This document shows positions 1-9,088 of a DNA stretch of 64,000 bases, piece after piece. The notes below the pieces were generated by a model, which saw only the letters and a program-made list of their open reading frames with translations, did no database searches and was not told the origin of the DNA. The DNA lies in the NCBI RefSeq assembly GCF_004216755.1, contig NZ_SGWZ01000004.1:148158-212157 (forward strand), read 5' to 3'. Made by a program: the position numbers and the translations under genes. Origin of the DNA: Kerstersia gyiorum (lineage in GTDB: Bacteria; Pseudomonadota; Gammaproteobacteria; Burkholderiales; Burkholderiaceae_B). Every line of letters starts with the position of its first letter. Within the stretch, counting starts at the first letter, position 1.

Positions 1-1
1 C

Positions 2-3000
2 AAGACGACGGCTGCCAACGGCATCGAGATCGAACTGGCGAAGAACCTGGACCTGGGCAGCGCCGGCAGCATCAAGCTGGGTGATACGACGGTCAACAAT
101 GGCGGCCTGAGCATCGTTGGCGGCCCGAGCGTGACCAAGACCGGCATCAACGCCGGTGGCGCGAAGATCACGAATGTGGCTGCCGGTTCGGACGACACCG
201 ATGCCGTGAACGTGAGCCAGCTCAATGATGTTGCCGCCGTGGCCAACAGTGGCTGGAACCTGAGCGCGGAAGGCGGCAATCAGTCGAACGTGGCGCCGGG
301 TGCAAGCGTGGATCTGTCGTCCTCGGACGGCAACATCGACATCACCAAGGGGGCAGCCGACGGGAACGTGACGTTCGCATTGGCGGATACGCTGGAGCTG
401 GGCACGGTCAATGTCAGCAACAACCTGACGGTGGCAGGCACGACGAACCTGGGCGACAGCACGCTGGTGGTGAACAAGGGCAATGTGACCTACGCACCGA
501 ACACCACGATCAACATGGGTGGCAACAAGATCACCAATGTGGCCGAAGGAACGGATGGCACGGATGCCGTGAACAAGGACCAGCTGGACCGCCTGGCGGA
601 TACCCCGCTGACCTTCGTGGCGGACTCCGGCACGCCGCTGGACCGCAAGCTGGGCCAGCAGGTGGCCTTTACCGGTTCGAACGCCAATCTCAGCACGACG
701 ACCACCGCCAACGGCGTGGAAATCGCGCTGGCTGACGACCTGGACCTGAATAGCGTCAAGACGGGCAATACGCTGATCAACAACAGTGGCGTGCAGGTGG
801 GCCAGAACGTGCACCTGGGCAATACCGGCCTGGTGATCGCGAATGGCCCGAGCGTGACGAACAGCGGCATAGACGCTGGCGACAAGATCATCCAGAACGT
901 GAAGGCCGGCGTGGCCGACACCGACGGGGTGAACGTGAGCCAGTTGAAGGGCGTGGAAAACGTGGCCAATATGGGCTGGAAACTGTCGGCTAATGGCGCG
1001 GACACGACCAATGTCAAGCCGGGCGATACGGTAGACCTGACTGACGCCGATGGCAACATCGTGGTGAAGAAGGGTAGCGCGACCGATCCGCATCAGGTGA
1101 CGTTCGGCCTGTCCGACACCCTGAACCTGGGCACGGTCAACGTCAGCAATAACCTGACGGTGGGCGGTACGACCAACCTGGGTAACAGCACCCTCATCGT
1201 CAAGGAAGGCGATATCAAGGTGGCAGGCGGCACGACGGTCAACATGGGTGGCAACAAGATCACCAATGTGGCCAAGGGCACGGATGGTTCGGACGCAGTC
1301 AACAAGGACCAGCTGGATGAACTGGCTAACACGCCGCTGACCTTCGTGGCGGAATCGGGCGCACCGCTGGATCGCAAGTTGGGTCAGCAAGTGGCCTTCA
1401 CGGGGTCGAACGCCAATATCAGCACGAAGACCACCGCCAATGGCGTGGAAATCGCACTGGCCGACAACCTGGACCTGGGCGCCAATGGCAGCGTGACGAC
1501 GGGTGATACCGTTGTGAACAACGCCGGCGTGAAGGTGGGCGGCGATGTGACCTTGAACAATACCGGTCTCATCATTGCTGGCGGCCCGAGCGTGACCACT
1601 GGCGGCATCAATGCCGGCGACCTGCAGATCACCAATGTGGCAGCCGGTACGGAGAACCACCATGCGGTCAACCTGGGGCAGCTGAAGGACGTCGAAACCA
1701 TTGCCAACACCGGCTGGCAACTGTCGGTCAATGGCGATGCACGCCAGGATCAGAGCCAGGTCAAGCCGGGTGATGTGGTCGACTTCTCGACCGATGACGA
1801 TGGCAACATCATCATCGACAAGACGGGTAACAACGTCGTCGTGAAGATGAGCCGCGACCTGGACCTGGATTCGGTGACTACCGGCCAGACCGTCATGAAC
1901 AATGACGGCGTGAAGGTGGGCAACGATGTGTTCCTGAGCAGTGATGGCCTGCGTGCCGGTAATGTGATCATCTCTGCAGCAACCGGCATCAATGCCGGCG
2001 GCATGAAGATCACCAACGTCGCGGCAGGTACGGACCTGACAGACGCGGTGAACGTCAGTCAGCTGAAGGACGTCGAGCAGCAGGTCGGCAACCTGGATGA
2101 TCGTGCAGTGAAGTATGACGGTAACGTCGGCGATCCGAAGAGCAAGATCACCCTGGAAGGCGATGTGTCGACGGACGGCGGCAAGACCGGCGGTACCACC
2201 ATCACTAACGTGGCGCGTGGCGAAATTTCCGAGAACAGCACGGATGCTGTCAACGGCAGCCAGATCAAGGAAATGGGCGACAGCATCGCGGAAGGCATGG
2301 GCGGTAACTCGAAGTTCGAGGACGGCAAGCTGGTGACCGAGCTGAACGTGGGCGGCAACACCTACAACAATGTCAATGATGCGTTGAACGGCGTGAACAA
2401 CGAGCTCAACACGAAGATCGACAATGTTGCGGAAGTGGCCAATGCCGGCTGGCAGATCGACACCAACGGTGAGGGTTCCAGCAAGGTTGCTCCGGGCAAG
2501 ACGGTCAACTTCGTTGGCGGCAGCAATATCGAGATCTCTCGTGAAACCACGGCTGACGGCAACAACAATGTGACCGTGGGCCTGGCCAAGGACATCACTG
2601 TGGATTCCGTGACGGCCACGACCGTGACGGCGGATACGGTGAATGCCAAGGAAGTGGTGATCGAGAACGGTCCGGTCCTGAACCAGAACGGCATCGACAT
2701 GCGTGACCAGCGCATCGTCAACGTCGCGGCTGGCCAGGCGCCCAACGACGCAGTGAACGTGAGTCAGTTGGAAGCGGCAACCGGCAATCTGCAGAACCAG
2801 GTCAACAGCGTGCGCGGCGACCTGCACAAGCTCGACAACAAGCTGAGCGCAGGTGTCGCGGCCGCCATGGCGACCGCAGGCCTGCCGCAGGCTTACCTGC
2901 CGGGCAAGAGCATGGCTGCGATTGCTGGTGGTACCTGGAATGGGGAATCCGGCTTTGCCATCGGTGTCTCGACGATTTCCGACAATGGCAAGTGGGTGAT

Positions 3001-3070
3001 GAAGCTGTCTGGCAATACCAGCTCGCGCGGTGACTTCGGTGGCGCGGTTGGTGTGGGTTACCAGTGGTAA
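2..3070 (+). CDS. Trimeric autotransporter adhesin (YadA-like), 3' part
   Basis: The reading frame is open from the window edge, so the start, signal peptide and head lie outside. The visible 1,022 residues are stalk and anchor. The stalk carries recurrent neck motifs of the type ITNVAxGxxxTDAVNxxQL, each followed by a VANxGW segment, alternating with beta-rich linkers. The last ~90 residues are a YadA anchor: a short coiled coil (QVNSVRGDLHKLDNKLSAGV), then four amphipathic beta strands ending in the aromatic residues YQW. The family forms homotrimeric outer-membrane adhesins for surface or host attachment. The stalk contains long near-identical repeats of 729 bp. A TpgA-type partner gene follows 116 bp downstream. 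A GTG at 131 is internal, not a start. Confidence 0.95.
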   Translation, partial: KTTAANGIEIELAKNLDLGSAGSIKLGDTTVNNGGLSIVGGPSVTKTGINAGGAKITNVAAGSDDTDAVNVSQLNDVAAVANSGWNLSAEGGNQSNVAPGASVDLSSSDGNIDITKGAADGNVTFALADTLELGTVNVSNNLTVAGTTNLGDSTLVVNKGNVTYAPNTTINMGGNKITNVAEGTDGTDAVNKDQLDRLADTPLTFVADSGTPLDRKLGQQVAFTGSNANLSTTTTANGVEIALADDLDLNSVKTGNTLINNSGVQVGQNVHLGNTGLVIANGPSVTNSGIDAGDKIIQNVKAGVADTDGVNVSQLKGVENVANMGWKLSANGADTTNVKPGDTVDLTDADGNIVVKKGSATDPHQVTFGLSDTLNLGTVNVSNNLTVGGTTNLGNSTLIVKEGDIKVAGGTTVNMGGNKITNVAKGTDGSDAVNKDQLDELANTPLTFVAESGAPLDRKLGQQVAFTGSNANISTKTTANGVEIALADNLDLGANGSVTTGDTVVNNAGVKVGGDVTLNNTGLIIAGGPSVTTGGINAGDLQITNVAAGTENHHAVNLGQLKDVETIANTGWQLSVNGDARQDQSQVKPGDVVDFSTDDDGNIIIDKTGNNVVVKMSRDLDLDSVTTGQTVMNNDGVKVGNDVFLSSDGLRAGNVIISAATGINAGGMKITNVAAGTDLTDAVNVSQLKDVEQQVGNLDDRAVKYDGNVGDPKSKITLEGDVSTDGGKTGGTTITNVARGEISENSTDAVNGSQIKEMGDSIAEGMGGNSKFEDGKLVTELNVGGNTYNNVNDALNGVNNELNTKIDNVAEVANAGWQIDTNGEGSSKVAPGKTVNFVGGSNIEISRETTADGNNNVTVGLAKDITVDSVTATTVTADTVNAKEVVIENGPVLNQNGIDMRDQRIVNVAAGQAPNDAVNVSQLEAATGNLQNQVNSVRGDLHKLDNKLSAGVAAAMATAGLPQAYLPGKSMAAIAGGTWNGESGFAIGVSTISDNGKWVMKLSGNTSSRGDFGGAVGVGYQW
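392..1849 (+). repeat. 729-bp direct repeats in the adhesin stalk
   Basis: The coding segment beginning at 392 (LELGTVNVSNNLTV) recurs at 1121 (LNLGTVNVSNNLTV), a period of 729 bp or 243 residues. Sub-segments such as DRKLGQQVAFTGSNAN are almost identical in both. The left edge of the window, with TTANGIEIELAKNLDLG, is the same phase of an earlier copy, and a partial third copy follows after about 1600. Such repeats allow stalk length to vary by recombination and can cause assembly collapse. The right boundary given here is approximate. Confidence 0.8.
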
Positions 3071-3092
3071 TCACTGCCGGTTGAGCTTCGAG

Positions 3093-3146
3093 TGCTCCCG
3101 GCTGCGGCCGGGAGCATGCACCGGCAGGCGAGCATGCCTGCCGGTG
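3093..3146 (+). promoter_or_regulatory. Two tandem hairpins between the adhesin and tpgA
   Basis: The first hairpin pairs 3093-3102 (TGCTCCCGGC) with 3107-3116 around a TGCG loop. The second pairs 3119-3129 (CACCGGCAGGC) with 3136-3146 around a 6-nt loop. Both arms are perfect complements. Neither is followed by a run of T, so they look more like an mRNA processing, stability or attenuation element within a bicistronic message than a classical terminator. This role is inferred. Confidence 0.6.
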
Positions 3147-3186
3147 GATCACCTCCAGACTTCCCGAATTTCAAAGGATATTTTTC

Positions 3187-3987
3187 ATGAAGATCGTTTC
3201 TAACCGCCGTGCGCTGTGGGCAGCGCCCCTGGCCGCCGCCGTGCTGCTGGCCGGCTGCGGCACCTTGAGTAACGTCGATCGCGATGGCAAGACCGACGAA
3301 CCGGTATTCCCGGAAGCAGAGAAGGTAACGCTTCATACCGGCACTTTTCCCAACCTGGCCGACTTGAACCAGGTGCAGGATGGCGTGACGCGCGACCAGA
3401 TCTATGACTTGCTGGGCCGCCCGCATTTCGCCGAAGGTTTCCAGGTGCGTGAGTGGGATTATCTGTTCCACTTCCGTACCGCCGAAGGCATCAAAACCTG
3501 CCAATTCAAGATTCTGTTTGATTCTGACAAGGTGGCGCGCAGCTTCTACTGGGCGCCTGAGGATTGCCGTCCCCAGGCTGACGCGACGCCGTCGCCTGCG
3601 CCTGTCGTCGTGGCGCCGCAGAAGTATTCGCTGGGCAGCGACGTCGGTTTTGCCTTCGGCAGCGCGACGCTGACGGCGGCCGGCAGCAGCCGCATCGCGG
3701 AAATCGCCCGTGAGCTGAAGCAACAGAAAACCATTGATCAGCTGGAAGTGGTGGGTCATACCGATCGTATTGGCAGCGTGGCCTCCAATGACCTGCTGTC
3801 GCAGCGCCGTGCGGACGCGGTGCGCCACGAATTGGTCGCCAACGGCATTCCGGCCGTCAATATCCGTGCCTACGGCTATGGTCCGCGCCAACCGCTGGTG
3901 CAGTGCGATCAGGACAACCGTGCAGAACTGATCTCTTGCCTGGCGCCGAACCGCCGAGTGGATATCCAGGCCAGCGGTATCCGTTGA
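3187..3987 (+). CDS. tpgA: TpgA-like lipoprotein (SmpA/OmlA + OmpA C-terminal domains)
   Basis: This 266-aa lipoprotein has a lipobox at LLAGC (Cys about residue 23). An SmpA/OmlA (BamE-like) domain covers about residues 55-125 (GVTRDQIYDLLGRPHF motif). A Pro-rich linker leads to an OmpA-type peptidoglycan-binding domain at about 145-266 with the signature VVGHTDRIGS...LSQRRADAV. This order is that of TpgA, which in Acinetobacter is encoded next to a trimeric autotransporter and anchors it to peptidoglycan. The position directly downstream of the adhesin supports the same job here. The start has a good ribosome site (AAAGGA, 8-9 nt upstream). It would be outer-membrane anchored and face the periplasm. 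Confidence 0.88.
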   Translation: MKIVSNRRALWAAPLAAAVLLAGCGTLSNVDRDGKTDEPVFPEAEKVTLHTGTFPNLADLNQVQDGVTRDQIYDLLGRPHFAEGFQVREWDYLFHFRTAEGIKTCQFKILFDSDKVARSFYWAPEDCRPQADATPSPAPVVVAPQKYSLGSDVGFAFGSATLTAAGSSRIAEIARELKQQKTIDQLEVVGHTDRIGSVASNDLLSQRRADAVRHELVANGIPAVNIRAYGYGPRQPLVQCDQDNRAELISCLAPNRRVDIQASGIR

Positions 3988-3999
3988 GGCCGCGAAGCG

Positions 4000-4039
4000 C
4001 AGCCGGCGCAGCCATGATGGTCTGCAGCCGCGCCGGCTG
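4000..4039. other. Hairpin downstream of tpgA
   Basis: CAGCCGGCGC at 4000-4009 pairs perfectly with 4030-4039 around a 20-nt loop. There is no T tract on either side, so it may be a factor-dependent end or an mRNA structure. The remainder of the 218-bp gap up to 4205 contains nothing else I recognise. Confidence 0.4.
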
Positions 4040-4205
4040 TCCTGCTGGAATCAACAGAAAACAGTCTCAGTGATGTATGGGCGGAAGCAACGGCATCGAG
4101 CAGGTCGCCGGTGGCTTCCGTTTCTTTTTTCCGGCAACGGAATTGAACAGAATTTTTTGCGGCTCGCGTTGAGGCGCCTGCCGTGTCAATCAGTGGAGTC
4201 TAGCG

Positions 4206-4793
4206 ATGACGATGGCGATGAAAACGATTTTTTCCAAGCGAGCGGCCTGCCGTGGCCTGACGGTGCTGGGTGCTGTGTTGCTGGCCGCCTGCCAGCAGAC
4301 CGCTCCGGTGCGTCAGGACGCGCAGCCGGATGCCGCCCAGCAGGCGGCAGCACAGCAACAACAGCAGCAGGCTGCCAGGGCAGCGGCCCAGGCGCCGGCA
4401 GCCAATAGCGCGCCTGCCGTCAGCTTCTTCCTGGCACAGGCCCAGCCTGCGGAAGGGCTGTCCGAGGTCGTGCTGAACCCGAATACCCGCCTGTATGCCT
4501 TGCCGCAACCAGTGTTTACACAGCAAGATCTGCAGCAGGTCCTGCCGGTGCGCAACAATCAGGGCCAGGTGTTTCTGCGTTTCGACTTCAATGAGCAGGG
4601 CGCGCAGAAGCTGGCAACGGTGACCAGCCGGGCGCAAGGCAACTACCTGATCCTCAGCATGCGCGACCAGATTGTGGCAGTGCCGCAGATCAATGCCGTT
4701 TACGACCAGGGATTCCTGCCGGTTCCGGTGCAGAGCGCCGAAGCTGCGCAGGCCATGCTGCAACTGCTGCGTCCCGCAGCGGCCCAGCAGTAA
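4206..4793 (+). CDS. Lipoprotein with SecD-head-like domain
   Basis: The 195-aa product has a basic N-terminus, a hydrophobic stretch and a lipobox LLAAC (Cys about residue 29), followed by a low-complexity Gln/Ala region (about 32-65). The C-terminal ~110 residues, beginning near VVLNPNTRLYALPQPV, resemble the P1 head subdomain of SecD, a small periplasmic fold found alone in some proteobacterial lipoproteins. There are no membrane segments apart from the signal. It is the third gene in the same direction after the adhesin and tpgA, so a role in envelope assembly is possible but unproven. Three in-frame ATG codons lie within five codons of the start; the first is used here. Confidence 0.7.
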   Translation: MTMAMKTIFSKRAACRGLTVLGAVLLAACQQTAPVRQDAQPDAAQQAAAQQQQQQAARAAAQAPAANSAPAVSFFLAQAQPAEGLSEVVLNPNTRLYALPQPVFTQQDLQQVLPVRNNQGQVFLRFDFNEQGAQKLATVTSRAQGNYLILSMRDQIVAVPQINAVYDQGFLPVPVQSAEAAQAMLQLLRPAAAQQ

Positions 4794-4824
4794 GCCGTTG
4801 CTGCGCTGACGGGGGAAATCTTGC

Positions 4825-5541
4825 CTATTCGCGTGTGCTGGGGCTCCAGAAGGCCTGGCGCACGCCGTGCACCGCAGCCAGGCGCTGCACCAGTGTATCG
4901 AGGATTTTTCCGTCTACCGAAGTCGAGGCCAGCGTGGCCTCGATTTTGACTTCATCCTGCCCGAAAGGCTCGATTTCCAGTTCCTGCTTCGGGAAGCTGC
5001 AGCGTGCCAGTTCATCCTTGAGATGCTGCATGACGTGCTTCTGGTGGGCACGGTCGACGATCATTTGTAGCGAATTGGTGACTTCCACGGATTCGGTATC
5101 GAGCGGCTGCCGGTTGATGGAGTCGACGACCGGGCGCAACAGTGTGTTGGCCGCCAGGACGAAGACCGTGCCCAAGATCGCTTCGATCAGCAGGTCCGAG
5201 CCTGCAGCTGCGCCGACGGCGGCCGAACCCCACAATGTTGCCGCGGTATTGAGCCCGCGTACATTGCCTTCTTCGCGCATGATGACGCCTGCGCCCAGGA
5301 AACCGACACCCGAAACCACGTAGGCGATGACGCGTACTGCGCCGTCCGCGTCGTGCAGCCGGAACGCCACGTCAACGAATAATGCCGCGCCGACCGCAAC
5401 CAGGACATTGGTGCGCAATCCGGCGGTGCGCTGGCGGTACTGGCGTTCGATCCCTATGATGCTGCCCAGGATGAAGGCAGCACTCAGGCTGACCAGGGTA
5501 TCGAGCAGGGAAGGCAGGTTGATATTCTGAATGGCGTTCAT
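4825..5541 (-). CDS. MgtC/SapB family inner-membrane protein
   Basis: The product is 238 aa. The N-terminal ~140 residues carry the MgtC hallmarks: an Ile-Gly-x-Glu-Arg motif (IGIERQYRQRTAGLRTN), the segment VSGVGFLGAGVIMRE, and GLNTAATLWGSAAVG. There are four or five hydrophobic helices. The C-terminal ~90 residues form a soluble domain with ACT-like character, as in longer MgtC proteins. Family members modulate membrane potential and ATP synthase activity and help survival at low magnesium or in phagocytes; no magnesium-leader gene is evident here. It is convergent with the preceding lipoprotein gene and transcribed alone. Confidence 0.9.
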   Translation of the reverse strand: MNAIQNINLPSLLDTLVSLSAAFILGSIIGIERQYRQRTAGLRTNVLVAVGAALFVDVAFRLHDADGAVRVIAYVVSGVGFLGAGVIMREEGNVRGLNTAATLWGSAAVGAAAGSDLLIEAILGTVFVLAANTLLRPVVDSINRQPLDTESVEVTNSLQMIVDRAHQKHVMQHLKDELARCSFPKQELEIEPFGQDEVKIEATLASTSVDGKILDTLVQRLAAVHGVRQAFWSPSTRE

Positions 5542-5669
5542 GGTTTCCGTCTGGGGCTCTCTTTACGGCGCCTGCTCAGGTGCCTGTTGGGGCGCACTTG
5601 CTGGCAAGCATGGCGCGATTCTAGCCGCAGCGCATGTTGCCCATGTTGCAGCCGGCTGACATCCTCCAT

Positions 5670-6614
5670 CTAGGCCTGCGGAGTGCGCTCGGTTGTGCCG
5701 GCGCTGCCTTGCGGCGGGATATGGAAGCGGTCGTTGCCGTTGTCAGGGCAAACCAGCTGGCGCAAGGTCGGCAGCAATGGCGACGGGTTGTTTGCCCGAT
5801 ACGCCATGATCAGGTCGATTTCCGGGGCATTGTTTTCGAACTGGCGCACGCACACGGAATGTCCGGCCATTGTGGCGGCATAGGCGGGCAGCAGGGCATA
5901 GCCTATCCCGGCACCCACGAGATTCACGTTCAACAGAATGTTGGAGGCCTGCTGGACGATGGGGCTCCTGACGCCATGACGTTCCAGAAAGGTTTCCACC
6001 AGGTCGTACAGCGGCCGGGTGAATGCCGGATCGGAAGCAATGCGCGGCTCGCCGTCCAGCATCTGCGGCGTGATCCGGCGCATGGCGGAAAGTGGATGGC
6101 TGGCGGGCAGAAAGACCTGCAGCGGTTCGGTATAGACCAGATGAGTGACCAGTTCGCTGGATTGCAGCGGCGGGCGCAGGAAGGCGACGTCGATATCGCC
6201 GCGTAGCAGCGCCGGTTCCTGTTCGTCGTTGATCAGGCTGTGCAGGCTGATGTTCAAGGTCGGATAGTGCATGCGCAGCTCTGGCAGGATGGACGGAAAG
6301 ATCCGGATCTCTGCTGATGGCACAAAACATATCTTCAGGGTCTGTTCGGTGTGCCGGCCAGCGCGGCGGGCGCGGGTGACGGCATTGTCTACCTGCATCA
6401 GCGCCTGGCGCGCCTCGGTCAGGAAAACTTTGCCGACCTCGGTCAGTTCGACGCGCCGTTTAGTGCGCTCGAGCAGTGGGAATCCGATCTCTTCTTCCAG
6501 GTGGATGATTTGCTGGCTCAGTGAAGGCTGGGAGGTGTGTAGTCGTTGTGCGGCGCGAGTGAAGCTCAATTCCTCAGCCACGGCAATGAAATATCTTAGA
6601 TGTCTTAGTTCCAT
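5670..6614 (-). CDS. LysR-family regulator (HcaR-like)
   Basis: The product is 314 aa. The N-terminal winged helix starts MELRHLRYFIAVAEELSFTRAAQRLHTSQPS, cut here in sense at the classical LysR helix-turn-helix (residues ~18-37). A ~220-residue periplasmic-binding-protein-like effector domain follows. It is divergent from the dioxygenase operon with a 134-bp shared promoter region. HcaR occupies the same position next to hcaEFCBD in Escherichia coli and responds to phenylpropionate and cinnamate. I infer that this protein activates the adjacent operon with a phenyl-substituted acid as coinducer. The family as such is certain, the effector is not. Confidence 0.9.
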   Translation of the reverse strand: MELRHLRYFIAVAEELSFTRAAQRLHTSQPSLSQQIIHLEEEIGFPLLERTKRRVELTEVGKVFLTEARQALMQVDNAVTRARRAGRHTEQTLKICFVPSAEIRIFPSILPELRMHYPTLNISLHSLINDEQEPALLRGDIDVAFLRPPLQSSELVTHLVYTEPLQVFLPASHPLSAMRRITPQMLDGEPRIASDPAFTRPLYDLVETFLERHGVRSPIVQQASNILLNVNLVGAGIGYALLPAYAATMAGHSVCVRQFENNAPEIDLIMAYRANNPSPLLPTLRQLVCPDNGNDRFHIPPQGSAGTTERTPQA

Positions 6615-6698
6615 GGCTGTATTAATAGGTTATGCGTCTTAATAGAGATGAAACAACTATTTTACAGAGACTGCAGCTTTGCTGACAATTTGCCCTCA

Positions 6699-6719
6699 AG
6701 TGCTGCACAGATCAGCACT
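6699..6719. promoter_or_regulatory. Inverted repeat in the hca divergent promoter region
   Basis: AGTGCTG at 6699-6705 is the exact reverse complement of CAGCACT at 6713-6719, with a 7-nt spacer. It lies 30 bp before the hcaE start and inside the region shared with the divergent LysR gene. It could be a regulator site or a 5' hairpin close to the ribosome site AAGGAG at 6736-6741. Confidence 0.4.
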
Positions 6720-6748
6720 GGGAACCATGCAGAACAAGGAGACAAAGC

Positions 6749-8107
6749 ATGTCCAATAGCACGCTGCGGGATATAGAGGCCTTGGTAGATGCGCAAAACG
6801 GCCGCGTCACCCCGTCCATCTATACCGATCCCGAGATCTATGAACTGGAATTGGAAAGGATTTTCGGGCGCTGCTGGCTGTTCCTGGCGCATGAAAGCCA
6901 GATTCCCAAGGCCGGCGATTTCTTCAATACCTATATGGGGGAAGACCCGATTGTCGTGGTGCGCCAGAAGGATGGCTCCATCAAGGCCTTCCTGAACCAG
7001 TGCCGCCATCGGTCCATGCGCGTCAGCTTCGCGGATTCCGGCAATACCCGCGCCTTTACCTGTCCGTACCATGGCTGGTCCTATGGTGTCGATGGTGCCT
7101 TGGTGGAAGTGCCGCTGGAATCCCGTGCCTATCCGCAGGGCCTGTGCAAGGAAAAGTGGGGATTGCAGGAAGTGACCCGCATCGAGACCTACAAGGGCCT
7201 GATCTTCGGCAACTGGGACGCGAGCGCGCCCGGCCTGCGGGAGTACATGGGCGATATCGCCTGGTACCTGGATGGGGTGCTGGATCGCCGCGAAGGCGGC
7301 ACCGAGATCATCGGCGGTCCGCACAAGTGGGTGATCGACTGCAACTGGAAATTCCCGGCAGAGCAATTCGCCAGCGATCAATACCACGCATTGTTCAGCC
7401 ATGCCTCGGCCGTCCAGGTGCTGGGCGCCAAAAGCGAGGCCGACAAGGCGCTGGGTGCAGGCCAGACGGCCAGGCCGGTCTGGGAAACCGCCAAGGATGC
7501 GGTGCAGTTCGGCCAGGATGGACATGGTTGCGGCTTTTTCTTCACGGAAAAGCCGGATGCCAATGTCTGGGTCGACGGCGAAGTGTCGCAGTACTTCCGT
7601 GATACCTACCCGGAAGCGCTGGCGCGCCTGGGCGAGGTGCGTGCCCTGCGCCTGGCCGGCCACAACAACATGTTCCCCACGCTCTCCTGGCTCAACGGCA
7701 CGGCAACGCTGCGGGTCTGGCACCCGAGAGGCCCGAACCAGGTGGAAGTCTGGGCTTTCTGTATCGCCGACAAGGCGGCGCCGGACGACGTGAAGGCTGC
7801 GTTCGAACGCAGCGCAACGCGCGCCTTCGGCCCGGCGGGTTTCCTGGAGCAGGATGATTCCGAAAACTGGGTGGAAGTACAGAAAGTCCTGCGCGGCAAG
7901 CGTGCCCGCAACAGCAAGCTTTGCCTGGAAATGGGGCTGGGACGCGAACGCCTGCGGGAAGATGGCATTCCCGGGGTAACCAACTACATTTTTTCGGAAA
8001 CCGCAGCGCGAGGCATGTACCGCCGTTGGGCCGACCTGCTGTTGTCGGCAAACTGGGAAGAAGTCCAGGAGCGCACCCGCCAATACACCGAGGAGCTGGT
8101 GAAATGA
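6749..8107 (+). CDS. hcaE: 3-Phenylpropionate/cinnamate-type dioxygenase, alpha subunit
   Basis: This 452-aa protein is the catalytic large subunit of a ring-hydroxylating Rieske dioxygenase that would add O2 to an aromatic ring to give a cis-dihydrodiol. The [2Fe-2S] Rieske motif is C85-x-H87 ... C105-x2-H108 (CRHR and CPYHGW). The mononuclear iron site shows as DQYHALFSH (D-x2-H-x4-H) after NWKFPAEQFAS. Its length matches HcaE of E. coli (453 aa) and the gene order is that of the hca operon, which is the reason for the substrate call; biphenyl- or cumate-type enzymes are close relatives. The start has a strong ribosome site. The stop overlaps the next start (ATGA). Confidence 0.9.
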   Translation: MSNSTLRDIEALVDAQNGRVTPSIYTDPEIYELELERIFGRCWLFLAHESQIPKAGDFFNTYMGEDPIVVVRQKDGSIKAFLNQCRHRSMRVSFADSGNTRAFTCPYHGWSYGVDGALVEVPLESRAYPQGLCKEKWGLQEVTRIETYKGLIFGNWDASAPGLREYMGDIAWYLDGVLDRREGGTEIIGGPHKWVIDCNWKFPAEQFASDQYHALFSHASAVQVLGAKSEADKALGAGQTARPVWETAKDAVQFGQDGHGCGFFFTEKPDANVWVDGEVSQYFRDTYPEALARLGEVRALRLAGHNNMFPTLSWLNGTATLRVWHPRGPNQVEVWAFCIADKAAPDDVKAAFERSATRAFGPAGFLEQDDSENWVEVQKVLRGKRARNSKLCLEMGLGRERLREDGIPGVTNYIFSETAARGMYRRWADLLLSANWEEVQERTRQYTEELVK

Positions 8108-8652
8108 GCACAACCGTGGAAACCATGGAACAAGGCAAGGTGGCCTCGCTGGCGTTGCACCATGAGATCGGGCAGTTCCTCTACCTGGAAGCGGAATTGC
8201 TGGACGACTGGGAGTTTCGCGACTGGCTCGATCTGCTGGCCGAAGACATCGAATACACCATGCGCACGACAGTCAATGCACAGACGCGTGATCGTCGCCG
8301 CAGTGTCCAGCCGCCTACAACCTGGATATTCAATGACACCAAGTTCCAGCTGGAGCGACGCATCGCCCGCCTGGAGACCGGCATGGCCTGGGCCGAGGAG
8401 CCACCGTCGCGCACGCGCCATTTGATTACCAACTTGCGGGTGCGGGAATCGGCACTGCCCGACGAGTACGAGGTGAGGCTGAACTTCATCCTGTACCGGG
8501 CGCAGAAGGAGCGCGACGAGGTGTTCTACGCCGGCATGCGGCAAGACCGGGTGCGCAGGGCGCCGCATGCCGCCGGCTGGCAGCTGTGCCGTCGCCATAT
8601 CACCCTGGACCAGGTTGTGATGACTTCCCATAACCTCAGCGTTCTGTTCTGA
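8104..8652 (+). CDS. hcaF: Aromatic-ring dioxygenase beta subunit
   Basis: This 182-aa protein has the NTF2-like fold of small dioxygenase subunits. Recognisable are the N-terminal helix LHHEIGQFLYLEAELLDDW, the DIEYTMRTTV strand and the conserved RxxHLITNLRV core, ending with a hydrophobic strand. It supports the alpha subunits in the a3b3 hexamer. The start at 8104 overlaps the alpha-subunit stop by 4 bp, which implies translational coupling. Longer upstream readings in this frame lie within hcaE and are not used. Confidence 0.9.
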   Translation: MSTTVETMEQGKVASLALHHEIGQFLYLEAELLDDWEFRDWLDLLAEDIEYTMRTTVNAQTRDRRRSVQPPTTWIFNDTKFQLERRIARLETGMAWAEEPPSRTRHLITNLRVRESALPDEYEVRLNFILYRAQKERDEVFYAGMRQDRVRRAPHAAGWQLCRRHITLDQVVMTSHNLSVLF

Positions 8653-8767
8653 ACTGTGCGGGCCCGGCGTGCAAGTGCAAGCCGGGGCCGGCCGGATCTG
8701 TGACGCATTCTGGCGCCGCTGGCCTGCCGGGCGGCTGGCGCCATATTCTTCAAGACGAGATTGCCTC

Positions 8768-9088
8768 ATGCCACGTATTGCCGTTTGTCCTGACGACGCC
8801 TTGCCCGAAGGGGAGGCCGTCAAGATAGATTCGCCAGTCAGCCATATTGCCGTGATCCGTTCCGCCGGCGAGCTGTATGCGGTGACGGACCGCTGCAGCC
8901 ATGGCAATGCCTCCATGTCGGAAGGCTATATCGAAGACGATGGGACCGTGGAATGTCCGCTGCACGCGGCGCGTTTCTGTCTCAAGACCGGCGTGGCGCT
9001 GTGCCAGCCCGCGACGGAGCCCTTGAATACCTATCCCGTGGTCGTTGATGCAGGCACGATCTACGTGGAAATTCCGGAGACGGCGTGA
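8768..9088 (+). CDS. hcaC: Rieske-type ferredoxin of the dioxygenase
   Basis: This 106-aa protein is the electron carrier between reductase and terminal oxygenase. The Rieske cluster ligands are in CSHGNASM and CPLHAARF (C-x-H ... C-x2-H). The length matches HcaC/BphF-type ferredoxins. The chosen ATG removes an upstream extension that has no ferredoxin similarity. The 115-bp gap before it is the only larger space among the first four genes. Its stop overlaps the following ATG by one base. Confidence 0.92.
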   Translation: MPRIAVCPDDALPEGEAVKIDSPVSHIAVIRSAGELYAVTDRCSHGNASMSEGYIEDDGTVECPLHAARFCLKTGVALCQPATEPLNTYPVVVDAGTIYVEIPETA

